Origin: UMGS1279 sp045536815
GTDB taxonomy: Bacteria; Bacillota; Clostridia; Oscillospirales; Acutalibacteraceae
Length of the DNA stretch: 64,000 bases
Assembly: GCA_045536815.1 (NCBI GenBank)
Contig: JAZSOH010000004.1
Location: 1-64,000 of the forward strand
Reading direction: 5' to 3'
Part shown: piece by piece, positions 31,444 through 39,050 of the stretch
How the letters are laid out: each line of letters begins with the position of its first letter
Numbering within the stretch: position 1 is the stretch's first letter
Program-made: the position numbers and the translations under genes
The notes under the pieces: model-generated
What the model saw: only the letters and a program-made list of their open reading frames with translations
Told to the model about the DNA's origin: nothing
Databases searched by the model: none

Positions 31444-32232
31444 TTAACCCCCTATCTGACCCAGAAGGCCGAATTTTTTGACCGTTTCCAACAAAAGCTC
31501 CATATGCTGGTCTGTAGGCGGAACTAAGCTTTCAAGCTCATACTTTCTACCGAGACGCCTATACTTATCAGAGCCAAGTCTGTGATACGGCAAAAGATGT
31601 ATTTCACCGCCCGGCATAATCTCTTTAACATAAGAAGCGATTGCAGAAATTTCCTCAACCGTATCGTTAAAGGTTGGTATAACCGGAACGCGAATAACCA
31701 AGTGTCTTGCCTCTTTTGCAAGTTGTTTGGCATTTTCAAGCATTAAGGTGTTATCCCTTCCCGTAAAGGCCTTATGCTTAAATGTGTCAACGTGTTTTAT
31801 GTCCATTAAATAATGGTCGAGATATGGAAGAAGTCGACGAATGGTATCCATCGGTGCGGCCGCAGTTGATTCAAGCGCAGTGCTAAGCCCGTTTTCCTTA
31901 GCGGCGCGAAGCAAAGCTTCTGCAAACTCGGGCTGACAAAGGCTTTCACCACCCGAAAGAGTAAGACCTCCGCCCGTTCTTCTGAAATAAATTCGGTCCT
32001 TCAAAACCTCATCTATAACTTCTTTAACGGTAACGTCGCGACCAACGGTTTTAACCTTACCTCTATCCTCCATTTGTTCTATCTCATAGCTTTGAGATTC
32101 GGGGTTGCAACACCACTTGCACCTTAAAACGCAACCTTTTAAAAATACAATGGTGCGAATTCCGGGCCCGTCGTGTACCGAGAATTTTTGAATGTCAAAA
32201 ATTCTTCCCCTTACATTTAAATAATCACTCAT
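31444..32232 (-). CDS. Glycyl-radical enzyme activase (radical SAM)
   Basis: 262 residues. DIQKFSVHDGPGIRTIVFLKG precedes C34-x3-C38-x2-C41 for the SAM-binding [4Fe-4S] cluster, as in all activases. GGGLTLSGGESL is the next radical-SAM motif. Only about 50 residues separate the two and they hold no ferredoxin-like cysteines, so the two extra clusters of many diol/glycerol dehydratase activases are missing. It installs the glycyl radical on the dehydratase, whose gene ends 2 nt upstream. Confidence 0.93.
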   Translation of the reverse strand: MSDYLNVRGRIFDIQKFSVHDGPGIRTIVFLKGCVLRCKWCCNPESQSYEIEQMEDRGKVKTVGRDVTVKEVIDEVLKDRIYFRRTGGGLTLSGGESLCQPEFAEALLRAAKENGLSTALESTAAAPMDTIRRLLPYLDHYLMDIKHVDTFKHKAFTGRDNTLMLENAKQLAKEARHLVIRVPVIPTFNDTVEEISAIASYVKEIMPGGEIHLLPYHRLGSDKYRRLGRKYELESLVPPTDQHMELLLETVKKFGLLGQIGG

Positions 32233-32234
32233 TC

Positions 32235-34763
32235 CTAGAACCCGCCTTGCTCCGTACGGTTAATAATATCATCTTGAAGCGAACGGGAAAGGGTTGTAAA
32301 GAGTGCGCTGTAACCGGCAACGCGAACAACAAGTGATTTATATTTTTCAGGGTTTTTCTGAGCCTCTAAAAGAGTTTCGCGGCTAACAACGTTAAACTGC
32401 ATATGCATACCCTTTTGCTCAAAATAACCGCAAACCAAAGCAACAAAGCTTTCAAGACCGCTTTGACCTTTAAGTGCGCTCGGGTGGAACTTCATATTAA
32501 AGAGTGTTCCGTTAGAGGCGATGAAGTGGTCGAGCCTTGCAACCGAGTTACAAGAAGCGGTAGGACCGTTTGTATCTCTACCCGCAGCAGGTGAAACGCC
32601 ATCAGCAACAGGTGTGCCTGCAAGACGTCCGTCGGGGGTTGCACCTGTTTGTGCGCCCAGCGGAACGTTTGCCGAAACAGGATAAAGACCTGCTTGGTAA
32701 ATACCACCTCTCGGATTTTTATATTTTTGAAGCGGCTTTGTGTATGTATAAGCAACATCTCTTGCAAAAAGGTCAATATCTAAAATATCGTTACCAAACT
32801 TCGGCAGACTGTCAATATCACTACGAAGCCTGTCATAAAAGGCTTTCTTAGTCGGGTCGGTAGCATTTTCCTTAACTTTGCGGAAAATACTCTCAATTTC
32901 GCTATTTGCAACAGTTCTACCCTTTTTAGTCAGCTCTTTCACAACCTCGGTTGTAAGATTTGTTGCCAACAAGTCGTTAAACGGCTCGCCGTAGTTATTT
33001 CTCAGCGCATCGGCAAACTGTGTGAGCGTGTATTTTTTATCCTCATAAACAAGCTTCTTAATTGCATAGAGAGCATCTGCCATATTCGCAACACCAAAGC
33101 CTTGCGGACCTGTAAAGTTGTAAACCGCTCCGCCCTCTTGTGTTGATTTTCCTCTTCCAATACAGTCCTCAATCATAGAAGAAAGGAAAGGTAGCGGTGC
33201 GCGTTCAGCGTGTGCTACGTCGATACTGTTATCGGCATTAACAAGATACTCAATCATCTTATTGGTTTGAGCCTTGTAAGCGTCATAGAATTTTTCAAAT
33301 GTGGTAAGCTCTGAAATCTCACCCGTTTTGGGACCAACCTGTTCGCCATACTCCGCACCGTTTGAGAAAACAAGCTCAAGCGGACGGCACATATTGAAGA
33401 ATGCGGCGTCGTGCCAACCCTCTGTCTTGCCTGACTTTTGAGGCTCAACACAACCTATAATGTTATATTCTCTGGCGTCCTCAAGGGTGAGTCCCCTACT
33501 TACAAGGGCGGGGATAATAACCTCGTCGTTATAATAAGCGGGAAGGCCGCTACCCATTCTTGTAAGCTTTGCCGCGTGGAGTAAGAACTCATGTGGTGTT
33601 TTATTCCAAACGCGAACCGAAAGCGACGGTTGAGGAAGCATTACATGCATTGAAGCGGTTATCGACATAATTGAAAGGTCGTTAGTAACATCAACACCTT
33701 CGCTGTTTTGACCGCCTGCAATAAGATTTTGGAAAAGGCTGTAACCCGCAAAGCCCTCAGCAGAAGCTATGTCGCGTACCTTGGTAAAGTCATTAAGCTT
33801 AACCCAAATACAATCAATAAGCTCTTGGGCGAACTCTCTTGTGATTTTGCCGTCATCCAAATCCTTCTTATAATAAGGATACATATATTGGTCGAAACGT
33901 CCCGGGGAAATTGAGTGACCACTGGATTCGATTTGAATAAGCATTTGCACAAACCAGAAGGACTGACAAGCCTCATAAAAGCTTGTGGCACCTTTTCTCG
34001 GCACGTTAGCACAGTTGTTTGCAATTAAAGCAAGTTCAAGCTTTCTGTTGGGGTCGGTTTCTTTTTCAAGCTCTTCTAATGCAAGCCTTGCATAACGCTC
34101 TGCATACTCACAAGCGGCGTCAAGAGATTTGATAACCGCCTTTAAAAACGCACTGCGTGTAGAATAGTCTGCATCGCCCTCGTTACATTTTTCAAGAGCA
34201 GCCTCAGCCTTCGCCTTAATGCCCTCGAAACCAATTTCCAAAACTTCGCCATAGTTTACTGTAACGTGGCCAACACCATTATAAAAATAGTTGCCAGGTG
34301 TAAATATGTTGTGGCGCATTGCAGTTTTGGTGCCTTCGGTCATATACTCTGTAGCGAGTTCGCTTGTAGTCTTGCCCTTCCAATACTTAAAGACTTCTTT
34401 TAAAGTCTTCTTCGACTCTTCGGAAATATAAAACGGGTCGGCGCTACGGGTGGCAAGAGTGTCAAACTCGTCTGCAATCCATTCGAAAGAAAACTCAGGG
34501 AAAATTTGGCAGCTTCTAGGCTTTATGGTAGCCGCACCTACAATAAGCTCATTAGGGCGAATGGTTATGGGAATATTCTTTAAAATATGCTCAAAAGCCT
34601 CTGCCCTTCTGGTTATAGTAGGTTTGCCCTCTGAAGCTTTATACGATTCAGTTAAAAGCTCCGCTCTATCAGTTTCAATTTGAGGCATCTCCTCAAAAAG
34701 CTGGTCGATAAGCTTAGCTATTCTTGGGCTTTTCGTAATTTCGTTTATGTAAAATTCAGACAT
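32235..34763 (-). CDS. Glycyl radical diol dehydratase (B12-independent 1,2-propanediol dehydratase)
   Basis: 842 residues of the PFL2/glycyl radical family. The thiyl cysteine is Cys438 in IIGCVEPQ, with Glu440 as base, and KTEGWHDAAFF follows. The radical glycine is Gly817 in RVAGYSALF, 25 residues from the end. GCVEPQ with KTEGWHD is the diol-dehydratase type rather than PFL. Propanediol (not glycerol or choline) is inferred from the aldolase, PduP, PduL and PduQ genes. It is the first gene of the locus, with a strong promoter. No separate N-terminal encapsulation extension stands out. Confidence 0.93.
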   Translation of the reverse strand: MSEFYINEITKSPRIAKLIDQLFEEMPQIETDRAELLTESYKASEGKPTITRRAEAFEHILKNIPITIRPNELIVGAATIKPRSCQIFPEFSFEWIADEFDTLATRSADPFYISEESKKTLKEVFKYWKGKTTSELATEYMTEGTKTAMRHNIFTPGNYFYNGVGHVTVNYGEVLEIGFEGIKAKAEAALEKCNEGDADYSTRSAFLKAVIKSLDAACEYAERYARLALEELEKETDPNRKLELALIANNCANVPRKGATSFYEACQSFWFVQMLIQIESSGHSISPGRFDQYMYPYYKKDLDDGKITREFAQELIDCIWVKLNDFTKVRDIASAEGFAGYSLFQNLIAGGQNSEGVDVTNDLSIMSITASMHVMLPQPSLSVRVWNKTPHEFLLHAAKLTRMGSGLPAYYNDEVIIPALVSRGLTLEDAREYNIIGCVEPQKSGKTEGWHDAAFFNMCRPLELVFSNGAEYGEQVGPKTGEISELTTFEKFYDAYKAQTNKMIEYLVNADNSIDVAHAERAPLPFLSSMIEDCIGRGKSTQEGGAVYNFTGPQGFGVANMADALYAIKKLVYEDKKYTLTQFADALRNNYGEPFNDLLATNLTTEVVKELTKKGRTVANSEIESIFRKVKENATDPTKKAFYDRLRSDIDSLPKFGNDILDIDLFARDVAYTYTKPLQKYKNPRGGIYQAGLYPVSANVPLGAQTGATPDGRLAGTPVADGVSPAAGRDTNGPTASCNSVARLDHFIASNGTLFNMKFHPSALKGQSGLESFVALVCGYFEQKGMHMQFNVVSRETLLEAQKNPEKYKSLVVRVAGYSALFTTLSRSLQDDIINRTEQGGF

Positions 34764-34802
34764 ATTATACCTCCTGAATCTTATTGATATTTTTACATTT
34801 AT

Positions 34803-34831
34803 ATTCTAATACAAAACTATCCTTTTGTCAA
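34803..34831 (-). promoter_or_regulatory. First promoter of the microcompartment locus
   Basis: On the minus strand, TTGACA and TAGAAT are spaced 17 bp, about 40 bp before the dehydratase start. Confidence 0.75.
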
Positions 34832-34842
34832 TAGAAAACAAC

Positions 34843-34873
34843 ACAAAAACAATAAAAAATCAAACAAAAACAA
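34843..34873 (-). promoter_or_regulatory. Possible DeoR-type operator repeats
   Basis: ACAAAAACAA occurs at 34843 and 34864 (plus strand), exactly 21 bp or two helical turns apart, just upstream of the -35 box. The aldolase promoter has a similar 21-bp repeat. The region is A/T-rich, so chance is possible. Confidence 0.35.
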
Positions 34874-34964
34874 CATTTTTGGTATTTTTTTACTTGTTTT
34901 GGATTTGTTTTTAGTAAAATTTTTCCTTTTTTTGAATATTTTTCGTTTAGTTTTCAAAATCTCA

Positions 34965-35016
34965 TTGACAAAACAAGCAAAATATGTTAACATATGAATA
35001 ATTGTTCATATGTTAA
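34965..35016 (+). promoter_or_regulatory. ArsR/SmtB-type operator overlapping a promoter
   Basis: A 30-bp near-perfect palindrome spans 34987-35016; each arm reads TTAACATATGAA and only one position pair near the centre is mismatched. It covers the -10 (TAACAT) of a promoter whose -35 is TTGACA at 34965, 17 bp away. The architecture matches metal-released ArsR/CadC repression of the operon that follows. Confidence 0.8.
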
Positions 35017-35030
35017 AGGATGGTGAATTG

Positions 35031-35387
35031 ATGGAACAGGTGTTAAGCGGGGTTGGGTATATGTATTTAAATAAGGCTTCGGCCGACAAAATTTTAAATC
35101 TGCTTCCCTGCGATGAGGAGCTTTGCGATATGGCTGACCTATTTAAAATTTTCGGCGACTCTACAAGAATTAAAATTCTTTGCCTTCTCACAAAAGGCGA
35201 GCTTTGTGTTTGTGACATTGCCGCGATTTCAAATATGACACAGTCCGCAATTTCACATCAGCTTAAAATTTTAAAAACCGCCAAGCTTGTAAAGGCAAAA
35301 AAAGTCGGCAAAACGGTTTTTTATAGTCTAAGCGATAACCACGTTCACACAATAATCGCACAAGGCAAAGAGCATTTAGAAGAATAG
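35031..35387 (+). CDS. ArsR/SmtB-family metalloregulator
   Basis: 118 residues. A winged helix with FKIFGDSTRIKILCLLTKGE and SNMTQSAISHQLKILKTAKLV recognises DNA. ELCVCDIAA is the alpha-3 metal-site motif of CadC/ArsR types, and SDNHVHTIIAQGKEH is the alpha-5 site of CzrA/SmtB types. It should repress the operon until Zn/Cd/Pb rises. I start at the ATG with AAAGGATGGTGA upstream, because the ATG 21 nt earlier lies in the operator. Confidence 0.92.
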   Translation: MEQVLSGVGYMYLNKASADKILNLLPCDEELCDMADLFKIFGDSTRIKILCLLTKGELCVCDIAAISNMTQSAISHQLKILKTAKLVKAKKVGKTVFYSLSDNHVHTIIAQGKEHLEE

Positions 35388-35404
35388 TTTAAAGGAGAAT
35401 ATTT

Positions 35405-35626
35405 ATGAAAAAAGTACTTAAGATAACCGACATTGACTGTGGCCACTGTGCCGCTAATATTGAAAAAGGTGTTAGTAAGCTAGAAGGTGTTGACTACGTC
35501 AGCGTTAGTTTTTTAACACAAAAAATGATAATAGAGTTCAGTGACGATTTGGATTTTGAAACCCTTTTGGCACAAATTAAAAAGGTAGTCAAGAAGGTTG
35601 ACAAAGATTACGAGGTTTTAGAGTAA
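35405..35626 (+). CDS. HMA-domain metal chaperone
   Basis: 73 residues, a single heavy-metal-associated ferredoxin-like domain with DIDCGHCAANIEKGV (CxxC). Asp before the first Cys is common in Zn/Cd ATPase domains rather than copper ones. The following ATPase lacks an N-terminal HMA domain, so this gene supplies it as a separate protein. It is followed directly by the ATPase ATG. Confidence 0.9.
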   Translation: MKKVLKITDIDCGHCAANIEKGVSKLEGVDYVSVSFLTQKMIIEFSDDLDFETLLAQIKKVVKKVDKDYEVLE

Positions 35627-37567
35627 ATGAAAAACACTTTAACAAAAAAGCAAAGAAAATCCTTAACCGTTATTATCATTTCGGTTTTGCTATATATTAT
35701 ATGTAAGCTTATCCCCTTTGATAGCTTCGGTGAACATCATAAGCTTTTAGAACTTGCCGCTTTTTTTGTTCCTTATATTATATGTGGTGCAAGTGTTCTC
35801 TCGAAAGCGTTTAGAAATATTCTTTCGGGAAGAATATTTGACGAAAACTTTTTAATGGCGGTTGCAACAATAGGTGCCCTTTGTTTAGGTATTTTTGAGG
35901 GAGATGGTTCCTCTCATTCTCATAGCGGTGCAGAAGAGGCGGCAATGGTTGTAATACTATACCGAATTGGCACCCTTTTTGAAAGTATAGCTGCCGAACG
36001 CTCTCGCCGTTCTATTAAAGCCCTTACCGACATAATGCCCCAGTTTGCAAACGTAGAGCGCGGCGACAAGCTGTTAACCCTTGCTCCCGAAGAGGTCTCG
36101 GTGGGAGAAATTATCGTTATTAAAGCGGGGGAACGCGTTCCTCTTGACGGAAAAATAATAGAGGGAACCGGTTTACTGGATACCTCTGCCCTTACGGGCG
36201 AAAGCACACCGCTTAGTGTTACAGTAGGCGATAAGGTTATAAGCGGCGCGGTAAGTGTTGGCTCGGTTATAAAGGTTTTGGTAGAAAGCGAATATAAAAA
36301 TTCAACTGTAGGAAAGATTTTAGAGCTTATAGAAACCGCCGCAACAAAAAAGGCGAAAACCGAAAACTTTATAACAAGGTTTGCGTCGGTGTATACACCT
36401 ATCGTAGTTGTTTGTGCAGTAGTTTTGGCAACTATTCCTGCACTTTTTGGTTTGCTTTCATTTGTTGACGGAATTCATAGAGCCCTTAATTTTCTTGTTA
36501 TATCCTGCCCCTGTGCTCTGGTAATTTCGGTTCCTCTTTCATTTTTTGGTGGTATGGGAGCAGGTAGTAAAAGGGGTGTTCTTATAAAGGGCGCCGTACA
36601 CCTTGAAAACTATAATAAAATGAAGTACTGCCTTTTTGATAAAACAGGCACCCTCACAAGCGGCAGCTTCAAGGTAACAGCCATTCACCCCGAAAAAATA
36701 ACCGAAGCCGAGCTTCTTAGAATTTCGGCGGCGGCGGAATCTTTTAGTAATCACCCTATTTCACTCTCACTTGTGTCTGCTTACGGCAAGGTGCCCGATT
36801 TGAAGGTGGAAAATGTTCGAGAGTTTTCCGGCGAAGGCATTAGCGCAACAGTAGACGGTAAAGCCGTTTTAATCGGAAACGAAAAGCTTATGGAAGAAAC
36901 AGGGGTTACTGTTAGCGAATGCGACGAATGTAAACACCATAGACACCTAGGTAGCACTATTCATATAGCCGTTGAAAACGAGTATATGGGGCATATAGTA
37001 ATTTCTGACCAAATAAAAAAAGGCGCCAAGGAAACAGTTTTTGCCCTCAAGAAAAATGGAGTTACCCCAATTATGCTTTCGGGTGATAACGAAAAAATTG
37101 CAAATCTTGTTGCCAAAGAGGTTGGTATAGAAAAGGTTTATTCGGGTCTTCTTCCCTCCGATAAGGTTCGCATTTTAGAAGAGGTAAAGAAAAGTGCAAA
37201 CCCAAATGAAACAGTTTCATTCGTCGGTGACGGAATAAATGATGCCCCCGCCCTTATGCGCGCAGACGTTGGAATTTCAATGGGTGCGGCCGGAAGCGAT
37301 GCCGCTATTGAAGCCGCCGATATTGTTATAATGGATGACGCTATTGAAAAGCTTGTAACCGCAAAGAAAATAGCAAGAAAAACAATGACTATTGTTAAAG
37401 AGAATATTATCTCGGCTATAGGAATAAAGGTAGTAGTTTTACTACTTGGCGCGTTTATGGAGATTCCAATGGCTCTTGCAATTTTTGCTGATGTAGGTGT
37501 TACGATTTTAGCAACTCTAAACGCGACAAGAACTATGGTTATAGGTAAATGTAATTGTAAAAAGTAA
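35627..37567 (+). CDS. P1B-type heavy-metal-transporting ATPase (Zn/Cd/Pb class)
   Basis: 646 residues. Metal-site CPC in ISCPCALVISVP, TGES phosphatase loop in ALTGESTPL, DKTGT phosphorylation site, the P1B HP dipeptide in SFSNHPISL, and GDGINDAPAL. Six to eight membrane segments are visible. The CPCALVIS form and final KVVVLLLGA fit the P1B-2 Zn/Cd/Pb exporters. The C-terminus ends GKCNCKK, with two Cys. There is no internal HMA domain. An acidic-His stretch (GDGSSHSHSGAEE) lies in an early loop and may collect metal. Confidence 0.93.
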   Translation: MKNTLTKKQRKSLTVIIISVLLYIICKLIPFDSFGEHHKLLELAAFFVPYIICGASVLSKAFRNILSGRIFDENFLMAVATIGALCLGIFEGDGSSHSHSGAEEAAMVVILYRIGTLFESIAAERSRRSIKALTDIMPQFANVERGDKLLTLAPEEVSVGEIIVIKAGERVPLDGKIIEGTGLLDTSALTGESTPLSVTVGDKVISGAVSVGSVIKVLVESEYKNSTVGKILELIETAATKKAKTENFITRFASVYTPIVVVCAVVLATIPALFGLLSFVDGIHRALNFLVISCPCALVISVPLSFFGGMGAGSKRGVLIKGAVHLENYNKMKYCLFDKTGTLTSGSFKVTAIHPEKITEAELLRISAAAESFSNHPISLSLVSAYGKVPDLKVENVREFSGEGISATVDGKAVLIGNEKLMEETGVTVSECDECKHHRHLGSTIHIAVENEYMGHIVISDQIKKGAKETVFALKKNGVTPIMLSGDNEKIANLVAKEVGIEKVYSGLLPSDKVRILEEVKKSANPNETVSFVGDGINDAPALMRADVGISMGAAGSDAAIEAADIVIMDDAIEKLVTAKKIARKTMTIVKENIISAIGIKVVVLLLGAFMEIPMALAIFADVGVTILATLNATRTMVIGKCNCKK

Positions 37568-37593
37568 ATTTTTTGTTGACGCTCGGCAACGCC

Positions 37594-37706
37594 TTTTAGC
37601 ATGGCATTGCCACATTTAGCTACTCCGAAGGAGTTATTTAGCGTTGCGAAGCAACATTTAGCTACACGCCTAGCGTGTTATTTAGCGTGGCGTAGCCACA
37701 TTTAAC
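37594..37706. repeat. Hairpin array with ATTTAGC boxes
   Basis: Boxes (A)TTTAGC begin at 37594, 37614, 37636, 37656 and 37680, with a degenerate ATTTAAC at 37700. Between them are tri-loop hairpins: TGGC-ATT-GCCA, ACTCC-GAA-GGAGT, GTTGC-GAA-GCAAC, ACACGC-CTA-GCGTGT and GTGGC-GTA-GCCAC. Period is 20-24 nt. It fills the gap between converging genes. It shares design (7-nt box plus tri-loop stem) with the array at 15.1-15.3 kb but not its sequence. Confidence 0.8.
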
Positions 37707-37710
37707 TAAA

Positions 37711-37738
37711 AAAGGGAAGTCTCTCTCGACTTCCCTTT
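37711..37738. terminator. Bidirectional terminator
   Basis: AAAGGGAAGTC pairs with GACTTCCCTTT around TCTCTC, with A and T runs on both sides, between converging ATPase and rarA genes. Confidence 0.85.
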
Positions 37739-37743
37739 TTTTA

Positions 37744-39006
37744 TTATTTTCCCTTAATTTTATCCATATGAGCCTTAAAACTTTGCTCGGTTTTATTATC
37801 GCCAAACTCATAATATTTTTTATTTTTAAGCTCGTCGGGCAGGTACTGCTGCCTTACATAATGGTTTGGATAGGCATGAGGATACTTATAAAATTGTCCC
37901 TTAATCGCCTGGTCCTCACCGTCGAAATGTTTATTTTGAAGGTGGCGGGGAATTGTTTTTGCAAGTCCCGCTCTAACATCAGAAAGTGCGGCAGCTATAC
38001 CGTCGTGCCCCGTTGTTGACTTGGGACTTATAGCCACCAAAACAACGGCATCACCAAGTGGGATTGCCGCTTCGGGTAGCCCAACCATAAGCGCCGTATC
38101 AACGTAAGATTTTACAATAGGCATAATGCCCGGGTAGGCAAGACCAACATCCTCAGCCGCAGTTACCAAAAGTCTACGACAGGCCGAAGGCAAATCACCC
38201 GCCTCTAACAGTCGTGCCAAATAATGCAGTGCTGCATCGGGGTCGCTACCGCGCATTGATTTTTGAAAGGCCGAAATAACATCATAATGCTCGTCGCCAT
38301 TTCTATCATACCGCATAGCGTTTTGGGAGGTAAGCATGAGGGCCGATTCCTTAGTAACGCTTATTTTACCTTCCACTTCATTTGCAGTTAAAAGGCAAAG
38401 CTCGGTAGTATTTAGCGCTTTTCTAAGGTCGCCGCCGCTACCACCTGCAATAACCTTTAAAACCCCCTCTTCAAGCACAACCTCTTTACCCTGCTCTTCG
38501 CCTAGTTGCTTGAAAGTTTTCTCTAAAAATTCTATTACATCGTCTTCACTAAGAGCCTTAAACTCAAAAACTGTTGAACGACTTAAAATTGCGCTATAAA
38601 CATAAAAATAGGGGTTCTCGGTTGTAGATGCTATTAGGGTAATATCACCATTCTCAATAAACTCTAAAAGGGTTTGTTGTTGTTTTTTGTTGAAATACTG
38701 TATCTCATCAAGGTAAAGGAGAATGCCGTTTTGATTTTCAATGTCGTTACGGCTTGAAATTATTGCCTTCAAATCAGCAGTAGAGGCGGTTGTTGCATTA
38801 AGATGGTAAAGCGATTTGCCACTACTTTTTGCGATAATATTTGCAACAGTTGTCTTACCAACACCTGAAGGTCCGTAGAAAATAAGGTTTGGAATTTCCC
38901 CGCTATCAATAATACGGCGAAGAATTTTACCCTCACTTAGCAAATGATGTTGACCTACTACATCTTCAATACTTTGCGGACGAATTCTATCTGCAAGTGG
39001 CGCCAC
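37744..39006 (-). CDS. rarA: Replication-associated recombination ATPase RarA (MgsA)
   Basis: A 420-residue AAA+ clamp-loader-like ATPase acting at stalled forks. MAPLADRIRPQSIEDVVGQ is the family's N-terminus, Walker A is GPSGVGKTTVAN, Walker B LLYLDEIQYF, sensor 1 IASTTENPYF. The C-terminal tetramerisation region has SDPDAALHYLARLLEAGD and YKYPHAYPNHYVRQQYLP. A single gene. Confidence 0.95.
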   Translation of the reverse strand: MAPLADRIRPQSIEDVVGQHHLLSEGKILRRIIDSGEIPNLIFYGPSGVGKTTVANIIAKSSGKSLYHLNATTASTADLKAIISSRNDIENQNGILLYLDEIQYFNKKQQQTLLEFIENGDITLIASTTENPYFYVYSAILSRSTVFEFKALSEDDVIEFLEKTFKQLGEEQGKEVVLEEGVLKVIAGGSGGDLRKALNTTELCLLTANEVEGKISVTKESALMLTSQNAMRYDRNGDEHYDVISAFQKSMRGSDPDAALHYLARLLEAGDLPSACRRLLVTAAEDVGLAYPGIMPIVKSYVDTALMVGLPEAAIPLGDAVVLVAISPKSTTGHDGIAAALSDVRAGLAKTIPRHLQNKHFDGEDQAIKGQFYKYPHAYPNHYVRQQYLPDELKNKKYYEFGDNKTEQSFKAHMDKIKGK

Positions 39007-39050
39007 TTAAAATTCCCCCTTTCCCTTTTAGTCGATTTAAATTTTACAAA

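Noticed and set aside
19688..34763. B12-dependent Pdu compartment
   Set aside because: No pduCDE, pduGH or cobalamin genes; the dehydratase is a glycyl radical enzyme.
32235..34763. Choline trimethylamine-lyase (CutC) or pyruvate formate-lyase
   Set aside because: GCVEPQ/KTEGWHD and the aldolase, PduP and PduQ neighbours fit a diol dehydratase; PFL has a Cys-Cys pair.
37594..37706. CRISPR array or rRNA-like structure
   Set aside because: Boxes are too short and spacers are hairpins; no conserved rRNA or tRNA motif.
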